Source of the DNA: Pyxicephalus adspersus
Taxonomy: Eukaryota > Chordata > Amphibia > Anura > Pyxicephalidae
Reading direction: 5' to 3'
DNA length: 64,000 bases
NCBI RefSeq assembly: GCF_032062135.1
Contig: NC_092860.1
Coordinates: forward strand, 66,101,832-66,165,831
Under the pieces are notes generated by a model. That model made no database searches. It was not told the DNA's origin and saw only the letters and a program-made list of their open reading frames with translations. The position numbers and the translations under genes were made by a program. Shown piece by piece: positions 53,701 through 58,470 of this stretch; the stretch's first letter is position 1, and every line of letters begins with the position of its first letter.

Positions 53701-55190
53701 CGGTAATTGTAAACAAATTAGCTAGGTAAGGCTGAGATAGGCTAAAAAAAGCCTTCAGTATCAATATTAATATAATGTAGTGTTAATATTAATAATGAAT
53801 GTAATGTTTCCACTACAATATGTGAAAGAAAGAAAAAAACTTTTAACCAGGACTTATCCCATATCACAATTTTCTTTCACTTTTTTTTTGTTACATTTCA
53901 GGTTCATTAATATAATTTTTAGCCCGTTTTAGCCCTGCACAGGACAATGGTTCATGCCTAACAAACTTTTATTACAGTAGTGTGCAGATAAAAGCTGCTG
54001 GTATCTGTGTGACAGGTGTGAGTGAAAAGTTTTATTTAGTGGGAGTTGCATAGATGGGTAACTATAACAAAGTAAAACCAGATTACAGGTTTCAACCAAT
54101 AAAGTAAAGATCAAGAAAGATAAGGTGCTTCATATTTGAAATGGTTTTCTGCATAACTTGCGCCTGCTTTGACCTAAATGCAGAAAACTAAAGAATATAT
54201 ACACCTGCATAAAATCTATTAACATGCATGTTTGGATTGCATAAGCATGCATAATATGTCGATAGAGGGAGAGAGCAGTCAGACACTTCTAGAATTACTA
54301 GCCCAATACCTGAAATAAAAATAGCAGGTAAAGTTAAAAAAATACAACACAGATAAATGCTACATCTGTAAGAACAATTTCCAGCTGCTACCCTATTGAC
54401 TTGGCATCTCTTACCCATATAGATACAGTCATAAATATTTGGAAACCCAGCATCTGGTGATGTCCATGAGTTCAAGACTACAGGTTGTCATTGCCAGCAA
54501 AGGGTTTTCAACCAAGTATTAGAAATGAACATTTTATTTTCAGCTTTTTAATTTGTCCAATTACTTTTAAGCCCTTCATTCAGAAATGAAGTGATTGTGT
54601 AAAAAAGGTTTTCAATCCTCACATTTTTATACAATTTTTTTGGTTCAGCACACTGAATTAAAGCTGAAAGTCTGCAGTTCAACTGCATCTGATTATCTGA
54701 GTTGTTTCATTTAAAATTAATTGTGGTAATGTACACAACCAAAATTAGAAAAAAAACTGTCTCTGTCCAAATATTTATGGACCTAACTGTATGTGTCAAC
54801 ATCAAGACTGAGCAAAGATCATACTGCATCTATGGGTATTTTATTAAAAGGGCTGCCACTGATGATATACTGTTTGGAATTGATATGTTTTGCTAATTTT
54901 AAATAACATGTGTCATTTTTATTGTTAAAGTGGAACTGTGGGCAATCTATTTTACTATTTATGTTCAATTTTTTATGACTGTGTCTCCATTTTAGGTGAA
55001 CTTTTACCATGACCGGACAAAGATAATACTGAGCAAAGCAAAACAAGGTTATCTAATGAGCTTTGTTGACCAAGAAAGACAGAGTTGTACAGTACCATTG
55101 TCAGCACTGAGGGCTGGTTGTTCTGCACTTATAATTCAGCGGATGGAATATGCCCTTATTATGCTGCAAACCCTCAAATGGAATTTATAA
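11391..55190 (+). CDS. plk5: Polo-like kinase 5-like Ser/Thr kinase, split over at least 14 visible exons
   Basis: Visible coding exons: 11391-11489, 11945-12051, 21010-21139, 28834-28921, 29011-29106, 29275-29473, 29616-29754, 30601-30686, 30773-30869, 40871-40951, 44708-44867, 45779-45908, 53510-53620, 54996-55190. They total 1718 bases. An unseen exon 3 of about 121 bases would restore the frame and give about 612 residues. The kinase domain has GRGAFG (glycine loop), AVK, HRDLKLSN, DLG and SPE. Two polo boxes follow ([32 protein letters not shown]). PLKs are cell-cycle or stress kinases that bind phosphorylated partners through the polo boxes. Short N-terminus, SN after HRDLKL, DLG and a Val at the T-loop Thr favour PLK5; PLK2 or PLK3 are alternatives. 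Confidence 0.85.
11490..11944 (+). other. plk5 intron 1
   Basis: A 455-bp intron with GTAAGTG donor and TCTCTACAG acceptor. No repeat family or other feature was recognised inside. Confidence 0.8.
11945..12051 (+). CDS. plk5: plk5 exon 2: glycine loop and catalytic lysine
   Basis: It encodes [16 protein letters not shown] and [19 protein letters not shown]. With exon 1 this gives the full G-x-G-x-x-G loop (GRGAFG) and the AVK lysine that positions ATP. It is preceded by ACAG and followed by GTGAGT. It ends in phase 2 (two bases of a codon), so it needs a following exon that starts with one base. Confidence 0.85.
12250..12625. repeat. Unclassified interspersed repeat, possibly LTR-like
   Basis: GC-richer than its surroundings, with words such as GTCACAGGGTCAGGGACAGG, CACTGGTGACTGGGAGCAG and TATAAAGTCC. 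These recall the style of the LTR-like block at 14609-15294. It is directly abutted by the TTAA piggyBac end at 12626. No terminal repeat was identified. Confidence 0.3.
12626..12785 (-). mobile_element. Solitary piggyBac-like 3' end
   Basis: TTAA (12626-12629) is followed by CCCCCCTAGCTGTCTAATT and the conserved block CATGCAAAAAGCAGTACAAT ... AGGCCTA ... CTTAGGCATAACTC. These match the 3' ends at 551-660 and, reversed, 18580-18690. No transposase is attached. Confidence 0.65.
12793..12880 (+). repeat. Possible tRNA-derived SINE fragment
   Basis: AGATGGCTCAGGTGAAGAGG could be a degraded polymerase III A box, followed by CAATGTGCTGGGAGAGTC. It lies between two copies of the piggyBac 3' end. 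No reliable B box. Confidence 0.25.
12985..13110 (-). repeat. Second partial copy of the piggyBac 3' end
   Basis: It repeats 12651-12780 almost base for base (CCGTATTTCCATGCAAAA through CTTAGGCATAACTCA and the A-rich end) but lacks the TTAA terminus and CCCCCCTAGC. The two copies are direct repeats about 340 bp apart. Confidence 0.7.
13175..13213. repeat. (AT)n microsatellite
   Basis: About 19 uninterrupted AT units, directly beside A-rich sequence from the preceding piggyBac fragment. Confidence 0.95.
13418..14608 (+). mobile_element. L1-like LINE, 5' end with broken ORF1 and start of ORF2
   Basis: It begins with GGGGGCGCATGCG and an AAGATGG motif, matching the L1 5' starts at 32797 and 60087. 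ORF1 starts near 13578 ([15 protein letters not shown]), stops early, and resumes in 13756-14259 with a coiled-coil region and [14 protein letters not shown] (the RNA-binding domain entry). It is truncated near 14220. ORF2 begins at 14391 with [16 protein letters not shown] and ACIQEIH, the endonuclease N-terminus, and is cut at 14608 by the LTR-like block. Most of ORF2 is absent. Confidence 0.75.
14609..15294 (-). mobile_element. Probable solo LTR (TGTTA...TAACA)
   Basis: A 686-bp GC-rich block starts TGTTATGCAAGCGGG and ends CAATTTGTAACA, giving the short inverted TGTTA/TAACA ends usual for LTRs. It lies against the L1 endonuclease frame on the left. Internal direct repeats at about 14866 and 14910 share GTCAGGC and AAGTCCAAAAACGTAA. 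No target duplication is visible (ATTTG left, CCCAA right), so ends or class may be wrong. The orientation is a guess. Confidence 0.45.
16350..16372. repeat. (ATT)n microsatellite
   Basis: A short run of about seven ATT units inside the old L1 copy. Confidence 0.85.
16975..18690 (+). mobile_element. piggyBac-like DNA transposon (copy 2)
   Basis: It encodes a transposase related to copy 1 and ends at 18687-18690 with CCGCCAGGGAGG-TTAA. Homology with copy 1 starts before the transposase, near 16978 (TGACCTTGA..GTTCTTGAC). The 5' TTAA end was not found. It lies inside the old L1. Confidence 0.75.
17027..18386 (+). pseudogene. piggyBac-type transposase, intronless, catalytically altered
   Basis: The same start context as copy 1 (ATGGCTTCCAAA at 17027), an acidic Ser-rich segment (17081-17180), then [16 protein letters not shown] with no intron, [30 protein letters not shown] (first Asp kept), and a block that ends in VGLCAVPCF. 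The second catalytic Asp is replaced by Asn (VTTNNFYF near 17845), and the third region reads [16 protein letters not shown], with Asn for the last Asp. Several frameshifts and stops (17270, 17593, 18082). It cannot be active. Confidence 0.8.
19546..20127. mobile_element. Palindromic short element with TA target (copy A)
   Basis: It is flanked by TA on both sides (19544-19545 and 20128-20129). The terminal inverted repeats start CCGTATTTTTCGGCGTATAA; the right copy differs by one base in the first 20. Most of the interior (about 19760-20030) is itself a GC-rich palindrome, so the element can fold end to end. The TA duplication suggests mobilisation by a Tc1/mariner-type transposase. It has no coding frame of its own. 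Confidence 0.75.
20300..20555. other. No recognised feature
   Basis: Short stretch between the L1 remnant and the inverted repeat. Nothing recognised. Confidence 0.4.
20556..20648. repeat. 93-bp inverted repeat, left arm
   Basis: It is the exact reverse complement of 21489-21581. It begins GAATTACATAGGATTGC and ends GTAGTGTTAAAAT. The 840-bp spacer contains plk5 exon 4. It resembles no element family known to me and no target duplication is visible. Confidence 0.95.
21010..21139 (+). CDS. plk5: plk5 exon 4: SLAHIL to HRDLKL
   Basis: It encodes [20 protein letters not shown] and [18 protein letters not shown], the helix alpha-E and the catalytic loop with HRD and its Lys. Acceptor TTTTTGTGTAG, donor GTAAGT. 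It starts in phase 0 and ends in phase 1. It lies in the spacer of the 93-bp inverted repeat. Confidence 0.9.
21489..21581. repeat. 93-bp inverted repeat, right arm
   Basis: Perfect reverse complement of 20556-20648; homology stops abruptly on both sides. Confidence 0.95.
21582..22870 (+). other. Intronic, no recognised feature
   Basis: Part of plk5 intron 4. I see no gene, repeat terminus or RNA motif. Confidence 0.45.
22872..23707. mobile_element. Short non-autonomous element with internal palindrome
   Basis: The ends read TTAGTCTACACGATCTG on the left and, reversed, TTAGACTGGGTCTACATGAA on the right, so the terminal repeats are only approximate. Inside is a long hairpin: arms 23534-23577 and 23608-23651 (44 bp, three mismatches) with a 30-base loop. 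No coding frame. Class unknown. Confidence 0.5.
23758..23870. repeat. Inverted partial copy of the preceding element
   Basis: GGCTGGGTCTACATGGACAG repeats the right terminus above. 23815-23868 (GGGCGTTTTCCCACG...CATTTTAATTTTTTAAAC) is the reverse complement of 23029-23082. It is a truncated second copy placed next to the first. Confidence 0.65.
23871..24265 (+). other. Intronic, no recognised feature
   Basis: Nothing recognised between the palindromic element and the CR1 copy. Confidence 0.4.
24270..25540 (-). mobile_element. CR1-like LINE, reverse transcriptase part
   Basis: Read on the minus strand: [35 protein letters not shown], the Y/F-ADD motif as [12 protein letters not shown] (near 24900), [16 protein letters not shown] and [18 protein letters not shown], then the C-terminal [16 protein letters not shown]. 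This is the order expected of a CR1-group reverse transcriptase. Gaps and stops between blocks show decay. The endonuclease is missing, so it is 5'-truncated. Confidence 0.8.
25545..27705 (+). other. Intronic, no recognised feature
   Basis: Only short accidental frames. No splice-flanked exon of the kinase or known repeat terminus was seen. Confidence 0.4.
27710..28232. mobile_element. piggyBac-like short non-autonomous element
   Basis: It starts CCCTCCTGGGCGGTTCATT next to a damaged TTAA (27707-27710 reads TTAC) and ends ACCGCTGGGGAGG followed by TTAA (28233-28236). It shares a TTGTATTG/CAATACAA inverted block with 1-150 of this window. The right end carries two facing copies of GAGTGTGACT / AGTCACACT words, also seen at 43959. 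No coding frame. Confidence 0.65.
28233..28665. repeat. Tandem duplication of the element's right flank
   Basis: 28233-28382 and 28408-28665 are copies: both start TTAATTACTACCTG and share TTTGCTAGGTGGAAAAC, ACCATTGCCATCCCATCTCC and AACTGCAAAATGATACACAA. The first has lost about 100 bases in the middle. Between them (28383-28407) lies a remnant of the piggyBac-like right end (CTCAGGGTTACCAGTGG). Confidence 0.8.
28834..28921 (+). CDS. plk5: plk5 exon 5: catalytic-loop Asn and DLG
   Basis: It encodes (S)[20 protein letters not shown] and VDQCEKVSG. It joins exon 4 as HRDLKLSN. The magnesium-binding motif is DLG rather than DFG. Acceptor ATTTTAG, donor GTAAGG; starts in phase 1 and ends in phase 2. 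Confidence 0.9.
29011..29106 (+). CDS. plk5: plk5 exon 6: activation loop to helix F
   Basis: It encodes [20 protein letters not shown] and [11 protein letters not shown]. The residue two before the Cys of CGTP, an activating Thr in PLK1-3, is Val here. SPE replaces APE. Acceptor TTGTCTAG, donor GTAAGT. Confidence 0.9.
29275..29473 (+). CDS. plk5: plk5 exon 7: kinase C-lobe
   Basis: It encodes [20 protein letters not shown] through [20 protein letters not shown] and FTQ. It includes the conserved Arg of the RP motif that closes the kinase fold. Acceptor TATCCAG, donor GTATAG; ends in phase 0. Confidence 0.9.
29616..29754 (+). CDS. plk5: plk5 exon 8: end of kinase domain and linker
   Basis: It begins [20 protein letters not shown], matching the GFTPxRL junction that follows the kinase domain in PLK2/3/5, and continues through [14 protein letters not shown]. 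Acceptor CCTTTAG, donor GTAGCT; ends in phase 1. Confidence 0.85.
29755..30600 (+). other. plk5 intron 8
   Basis: An 846-bp intron bounded by GTAGCT and TATTTTTAG. No repeat family recognised. Confidence 0.7.
30601..30686 (+). CDS. plk5: plk5 exon 9: inter-domain linker
   Basis: It encodes [20 protein letters not shown] and SLSTDDTCE, a polar, low-conservation linker. It is supported by phase (1 in, 0 out), the TTTTTAG acceptor and GTATGA donor rather than by motif. Confidence 0.7.
30773..30869 (+). CDS. plk5: plk5 exon 10: linker
   Basis: It encodes [20 protein letters not shown] through RKSALQ. Acceptor TTTTGTCAG, donor GTAAGC; phase 0 in, phase 1 out. The intron before it is only 86 bp. 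Confidence 0.75.
30870..31740 (+). other. Start of plk5 intron 10, no recognised feature
   Basis: A frame of 99 codons at 31446-31745 (start [15 protein letters not shown]) resembles nothing I know and has no splice context. It is probably accidental. Confidence 0.4.
31755..31815. repeat. Short interspersed repeat fragment
   Basis: TTTATATAGCACCAACATAT followed by TACGCAGAGCTGTACA is a motif common in amphibian repeats. A related word (ATATTACACAGCACTTTAC) occurs near 43595. Class unknown. Confidence 0.4.
31970..32760 (-). mobile_element. L1-like LINE, ORF2 C-terminus, 5'-truncated
   Basis: The minus strand reads [20 protein letters not shown], then a Trp/Cys segment, [16 protein letters not shown], and [18 protein letters not shown], the ORF2 end. 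A T-rich tail lies at 31980. Frames are broken repeatedly. It ends against the start of a plus-strand L1. Confidence 0.7.
32797..36500 (+). mobile_element. L1-like LINE, nearly full length, decayed
   Basis: It starts with GAGGGGGACTGCGCATGC (compare 13418 and 60087). ORF1 at 32928-33780 has a broken coiled-coil region ([18 protein letters not shown]) and [19 protein letters not shown]2 is in pieces: an endonuclease remnant near 34580-35100, [20 protein letters not shown] (35470), [15 protein letters not shown] sequence at 35790-35820, [20 protein letters not shown] (36080), and the YADD motif in [12 protein letters not shown] near 36245. Many stops. The sequence fades after about 36500. Confidence 0.75.
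36600..36760. other. AT-rich junction with a T run
   Basis: T-rich sequence, including a run of about 17 T at 36612, between two L1 copies in opposite orientation. It could be the tail of either. Confidence 0.4.
36765..40700 (-). mobile_element. L1-like LINE, minus strand, interrupted
   Basis: Read on the minus strand. ORF1 fragments lie at 39975-40670 ([20 protein letters not shown]). Endonuclease remnants lie at 38509-38715 ([18 protein letters not shown]). [20 protein letters not shown] is at 38100, an ADD motif at 37220 ([12 protein letters not shown]), and [20 protein letters not shown] at 36880. The palindromic element at 39460-39972 interrupts ORF1. Frames broken throughout. Confidence 0.7.
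39460..39972. mobile_element. Palindromic short element with TA target (copy B)
   Basis: It is flanked by TA (39458-39459, 39973-39974). Terminal inverted repeats start CCGTATTTTCCGG and continue GTATAAGGCGAC / GTACAAGACGAC, as in copy A at 19546. The interior holds an inverted repeat (CTGCTTTTCAGCTTACACGA near 39724 and its complement near 39778-39804). It sits inside a minus-strand L1. Confidence 0.75.
40871..40951 (+). CDS. plk5: plk5 exon 11: linker before polo box 1
   Basis: It encodes [20 protein letters not shown] and CLFTIKP. The pattern V...V..L..C...(I/M).P matches the helix before polo box 1 in PLK2/3 (a VArVLrgCLe type helix). Acceptor TTCTGCAG, donor GTAAAT; phases 1 in, 1 out. 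Confidence 0.8.
41474..43255 (+). pseudogene. Broken transposon-like gene of an unrecognised zinc-binding family (copy 1)
   Basis: It starts [20 protein letters not shown], then a frameshift near 41570, [15 protein letters not shown]-type sequence, [24 protein letters not shown], and [20 protein letters not shown]. Downstream blocks continue to [20 protein letters not shown] and [20 protein letters not shown] (about 43125), then [17 protein letters not shown]. The C-x2-C, H-x2-C and C-x2-C groups suggest an N-terminal zinc-binding domain. From memory such proteins recur as uncharacterised multicopy genes in arthropods and cnidarians; the function is unknown to me. It is broken by stops and by the 43-bp palindrome insert at 42115-42283. 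Confidence 0.6.
42115..42283. repeat. Short inverted-repeat element
   Basis: Perfect 43-bp arms, 42115-42157 and 42241-42283 (outer end GGCTGGAGAGAATACACTTT), with an 83-base spacer. It interrupts the broken gene of the surrounding element, so it arrived later. Confidence 0.9.
43570..43700. repeat. Short interspersed repeat fragment
   Basis: ATATATTACACAGCACTTTA followed by CCCTCAAAGGGGCTCACAAT and CTAATGTCCC. It shares its start with the fragment at 31755. Class uncertain. Confidence 0.4.
43959..44160. mobile_element. Solitary piggyBac-like end
   Basis: TTAA (43955-43958) is followed by CCTCCCTAGCAGTAATCCC and GAGTGTGACTCGGGG, the reverse complement of the right end of the element at 27710-28232. 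The other end was not found. Confidence 0.6.
44161..44613 (+). other. Intronic, no recognised feature
   Basis: A word reading GGCTTGTAACTACACCACTG near 44270 looks repeat-derived. Nothing else recognised. Confidence 0.35.
44614..44702 (+). repeat. (CT)n microsatellite forming a polypyrimidine tract
   Basis: About 89 bases of almost pure CT with a few CC/AT interruptions, ending five bases before exon 12 (AG at 44706-44707). It takes the place of the usual polypyrimidine tract of the acceptor. Confidence 0.95.
44708..44867 (+). CDS. plk5: plk5 exon 12: polo box 1
   Basis: It encodes [20 protein letters not shown] and [20 protein letters not shown] with [12 protein letters not shown]. The two Trp of WVTKW are the polo-box phosphopeptide-binding Trp positions of the family. 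Acceptor CGTAAG, donor GTAAGT; phase 1 in, 2 out. Confidence 0.9.
44868..45778 (+). other. plk5 intron 12
   Basis: A 911-bp intron, GTAAGT to TGCTTTAG. No repeat family recognised. Confidence 0.7.
45779..45908 (+). CDS. plk5: plk5 exon 13: end of polo box 1
   Basis: It encodes [20 protein letters not shown] and [18 protein letters not shown], the polo box 1 helix and inter-box linker. Donor GTGAGG; ends in phase 0. Confidence 0.9.
45909..46930 (+). other. Start of plk5 intron 13
   Basis: It holds a G14 run (46260-46273) that can vary in length or fold into a quadruplex. No gene or named repeat seen. Confidence 0.5.
46935..48590 (+). mobile_element. CR1-like LINE, interrupted by a short element
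   Basis: The endonuclease block contains [14 protein letters not shown] (about 47010) and LGSSDHNMI (about 47230), both standard LINE endonuclease motifs. The RT block reads [35 protein letters not shown], and [17 protein letters not shown]. The RT motif is split at 48063/48537 by a younger insertion and resumes as [11 protein letters not shown]. Multiple stops. It differs in detail from the minus-strand copy at 24270. Confidence 0.8.
48064..48536. mobile_element. Short element with TA target, inserted in CR1
   Basis: 473 bp, with inverted ends CAGGTAGTCCCCG and CGGGGACTACCTG (13 bp perfect), flanked by TA on both sides (48062-48063, 48537-48538). CR1 reading resumes directly after it. TA duplication and ends fit a Tc1/mariner or pogo-type short derivative. 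No coding frame. Confidence 0.85.
48595..50525 (+). other. Intronic, no recognised gene
   Basis: The 48580-48640 sequence (GGTTAAAGCGTACCTAAACC) looks like the end of a short interspersed element. The rest shows only short accidental frames. Confidence 0.35.
50529..50643. repeat. Long hairpin, 50-bp arms
   Basis: Arms 50529-50578 and 50594-50643 (outer end TTAATGTTTAGTGACAACAT), one mismatch, 15-base loop. It can extrude as a cruciform. No target duplication found. Confidence 0.9.
50930..53062. repeat. 26-bp inverted repeat split by the L1
   Basis: Removing the L1 joins AACTTTCTTTATTAAAACTT (left flank from about 50929) to its complement AAGTTTTAATAAAGAAAGTT on the right (about 53043-53062), with only about 11 bases between the arms. 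The L1 entered the middle of a pre-existing hairpin. Confidence 0.8.
50971..53026 (-). mobile_element. L1-like LINE, 5'-truncated, with 14-bp target duplication
   Basis: Identical AATGCTTTGTTTTT lies on both sides (50957-50970, 53027-53040), a classical target-site duplication. The minus strand reads the second half of ORF2: [58 protein letters not shown], then C-terminal blocks including [20 protein letters not shown] (about 51700) and [21 protein letters not shown] few frameshifts (near 52590, 52360 and 51880). It is the youngest-looking L1 here. Confidence 0.85.
53063..53509 (+). other. End of plk5 intron 13
   Basis: No recognised element; ends in GCTGTTTTTACAG, a strong acceptor. Confidence 0.6.
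53510..53620 (+). CDS. plk5: plk5 exon 14: start of polo box 2
   Basis: It encodes [20 protein letters not shown] and [21 protein letters not shown] and [10 protein letters not shown] are hallmarks of polo box 2 in PLK2/3/5. Phase 0 in and out. Confidence 0.9.
53621..54423 (+). other. plk5 intron 14, left part
   Basis: No repeat or gene recognised before the short element at 54424. Confidence 0.5.
54424..54791. mobile_element. Tc1-type short non-autonomous element
   Basis: The ends read TACAGTCATAAATATTTGGA on the left and, reversed, TACAGTTAGGTCCATAAATA on the right, both starting at TA. The left end has lost five bases. The interior lacks a coding frame. The terminus is one I know from widespread fish and frog Tc1-like elements. 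Confidence 0.65.
54996..55190 (+). CDS. plk5: plk5 exon 15: end of polo box 2 and stop
   Basis: It encodes [20 protein letters not shown] to [15 protein letters not shown] and stop TAA. The H-x-K pincer of polo box 2 (DHTK in PLK1-3) reads DRTK here. Acceptor CCATTTTAG. Confidence 0.9.
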   Translation: MNFYHDRTKIILSKAKQGYLMSFVDQERQSCTVPLSALRAGCSALIIQRMEYALIMLQTLKWNL

Positions 55191-55915
55191 GACTCTTGAA
55201 GAAAAATTGAAAAATGGATTTGGAAAGTGCATTTTCATAATGGTTTAATCAAAGGCCAGTTTTATGTTTGTCATGATAATGTAATGTTACAGATAAATAC
55301 TAAATATTATGATATGAAGGCTAAAAGTGTCAATGCAGAAATTGTTACTGTGGGAAAATGTTTTGCTGATTTTGCACATTTGGTAGGTGATAATGAATGT
55401 CAGATAATTTGACAGCAGGTACAAGAAAAAAGAACAACTGCAAGGCTACTATAAAAAATACTATAGATTAGAGCAAACCATGAACATTGCTTTAAGTTCT
55501 GTTCAAGTATTTTAGGCACAGTTTATTCATTGTTTACCACAAACCTCTAAAGGGCAAATGACAATGTTCTTATGTTTGTATACTGTACCTGCACTGTAAT
55601 TGTTTAAAATTTATGTTACTTTATGTGTACAACTTTATGTGCAACTGAAATTCACAAAAATGTATGCAAAGCCACAAAGTAAAGAACAACATTTCTATAA
55701 CTAATGTCAAATATAAACCTGCACTCATATTTCATCCAGCTATAATTAAAACTGTTGCTTCTAGTTAACACATCCAAGGTTAAATGTACGGAGATCTTAT
55801 TTCAAATTAAATAACTTCAATCATACCAATATTATTATTTTTTTTTAGTTTATATTTCTATTTAATCTGTCAAAATAGATTCATGGTGTGGAATGTTGCA
55901 TTTAATTTAAAAATG
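55191..55915 (+). other. plk5 3' UTR and downstream sequence
   Basis: No coding frame of note. No AATAAA close to the stop; ATTAAA at 55745-55750 is the best candidate poly(A) signal, which would give a 3' UTR of about 570 bases. The true end is unknown. Confidence 0.4.
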
Positions 55916-58193
55916 ACACTGGGGAAGAATTTTGAACCAATTTTATGTTGACTTCATTTTTTAAGCTTACTTACACTAAAATAGGTATGCTGATTCTGAA
56001 AGTGCAGTTAGTTTTCTTCTATCACGTAAGGTTTTTTCTCTACCGCTTAAATTAATGCGATTATTGAAGTGTGGATTTGTATGGGCTATTAATTTACACG
56101 CAAGACAATGTTGTCAGAGGTTGTGCGCTGCTCTAAGTAGTAAATAAGCAAAATTCATTTTTCTACTTACACACATATTACCTTTCTTTCAGATCATGTC
56201 TGGCTCTGCTGTTTCTCGTCATAGGTGCTTAAACAACCCTGATTCATTTTGTTACATCTGTGGTAGTTTCACCATTCCCAGTCAAAGTGCGAACATCAGC
56301 ACATTTGTAGAGCAAGCCTATTTGGCATATTTCAAAGTTAAACTTGGTGATCAAGATAAGTCTTGGGACCCTCATAAGGTGTGCAAACAGTGTGTTGAGG
56401 GTTTACGGATGTGGACAAACAGAACACATGATAAGATGACATTTGGTATTCCTATGGTTTGGCGAGAGCCAGGAGATCATTTCAGTGACTGTTACATTTG
56501 TATAGTGAAAACTTCAGGATATAACAAGAAAAATAAATGTAAAATAGAGTATCCTAGTCTACCATCGGCTATATGCCCAGTGGCTCATTCAGATGAAATC
56601 CCAGTGCCGGTTTTCGTTATACTACCCCCTTTTGAAGAAAATGATTATGGTGATGAACTAGGTGACAACAATGATGAAGAGTTTGAAATTGAAGAGGACT
56701 CTGTTCGTAAGGATTTGATCAGCATGAGTTGAATGATTTGGCATGTGATTTTGGACTATCAAAGAAGGCTTCAGAACTCCTAGCATCAAGACTGCGTGAT
56801 AAAACTTACTTGAAAAAGGAATTAAGGTATCGTACTTTCGATCCAGAGAAACTGCTTTTCTGCAGTACTTTGGAACTGACAGTGGCTTTGTGTATTGCCA
56901 TAACATACCTGGTTTAATGGAGGAATTGGGAATTCCAATCTCTAACTCAACTAAATGAAGACTATTCGTCAATAGCTCAAAGCAGAGCCTAAAATGTGTC
57001 CTCCTTCACAATAACAAAATATTTAGGTCAGTCCCAATTGGCCATTCAGTTTCTCTTTGTGAAGAATATGCAGACAAATAGAATCATTGAGTTGTTGCAA
57101 TATCACCAACACAATTGGGTCATCTGTGTTGACCTTAAAATGTTATGCTTCCTTCTTGGCCAGCAACGCTGATACACTAAGTATCCCCATTATCTGTGCA
57201 TGTGGGACAGCAGAGCTCGTGAGAGGCATTGGGTGGAAAGGAATTGGCCTCTAAGATCTGCCCTAAAACCAGGTGATCCAAACATTCTACATGAGCCACT
57301 TGTTGATAGAAAGAATATTATATATTATTAATATTATATATAATATATTCCCGCCTCTGCACATGAAACTGGGTCTGATGAATCAGTTCGTTAAAGCTTT
57401 GCCAACTAAAGGAGATTGTTTCAAGTACCTCAGTTTGGCATTACCTAGCCTGTCATTTGAAAAAATAAAGGCCGGTGTGTTTGATCGTCAACAAATTCGG
57501 TAGCTCATCAAAGATGAACATTTCATCAGGACAATGTCAGAAGTCGAAAAGAATGCTTGGTTATCATTCAAAGCCATTTTCAAGGACTTTCTTGGAAACA
57601 CACGAGCAAATAATTGGACATGGAAATTGTCCAGAAACTCTTTGAGAGCTACAAAATGCAGGTTGCAATATAAGCAACAAGGTTCATTTTCTGCATAGCC
57701 ATCTTTCTAACTTCCCGGAAAACCTTGGTGCAATCAGTGATGAGCTAGGTGAACGTTTCCACCAAGATTTGAAGGTCATGGAAGGACAGTATCAGGGTAG
57801 ATGGGATCTACATATGATGGCTGACTATTGTTGGAGCATCTGGCGGGATTGTCCTAACACTAAACACTCCAGGAAAAGCTATAAGCGTAAATTTTTACCT
57901 TAACCGCTTACCCGATTATTTTCAAATATTTTTCTATAAAAAAAAATAAGTAACAGTAAATCATTTGTATGAACAAAAAAAAATTAAATAAACTACATTC
58001 AAGTTAATATTTCATAATTTTTTCATTGTATGTAAAATGTGTATGTTTTTTGACAAAAATGGAGGGTACCCTGTATCGTAAAATCTGAAAGTGATAGCAA
58101 AAACCTGGGGTCATTTCTGAAATCACCACCCAAAAATGGTAAAAAAAAACAACTGTAAGATCTAACTCAACAAAAAATGCATTCCCCAGTGTA
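55916..58193 (+). mobile_element. Unnamed DNA-transposon-like element, copy 2
   Basis: Candidate ends: ACACTGGGGAA at 55916-55926 and its reverse complement TTCCCCAGTGT at 58183-58193, 2278 bp apart. No matching target duplication. It contains the broken gene at 56196-57900, which is related to copy 1 about 14.7 kb upstream in the same orientation. Confidence 0.5.
56196..57903 (+). pseudogene. Broken transposon-like gene of an unrecognised zinc-binding family (copy 2)
   Basis: The first 178 codons are open: MSGSAVSRHRCLNNPDSFCY, AYLAYFKVKLGDQDKSW, HKVCKQCVEGL, GDHFSDCYICIVKTSGY, IEYPSLPSAICPV, then an acidic tail. Later blocks after stops include LACDFGLSKKASELLASRLR, WVICVDLKMLCFLLGQQR (57115), CMWDSRARERHWVERNWPLR (57200), FVKALPTKGDCFKYLSLALP, and YQGRWDLHMMADY (57795). 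An AT-rich palindromic insertion (57316-57352) and several frameshifts break it. The zinc-binding pattern is C-x2-C...H-x2-C-x2-C...C-x2-C. Confidence 0.65.
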
Positions 58194-58470
58194 ATACATG
58201 AACTGATCTGTGGATATTTGGTCATTCTGAAAGGGAATTACTACGACCACTGTGTTATCAGCAATAGTTTAGTGATATGCCCAGCACTAACCCTAAAACA
58301 CATACATTTCAATGTGAAGTATAGGTTCAAATTAAGTTTTTATTCTGTACTCTTTACAACCTTCACGCTTTTTGATCATGTGTAATATTTTACAATCCTT
58401 TATTCCAGTCTATGGCAGTTTTGTTTTGCTCTTTGAAACTTTGGAATTGGGTTTGCTCCCCCTCAAATTA
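58194..58470. other. No recognised feature
   Basis: Short spacer between two elements. Confidence 0.4.
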
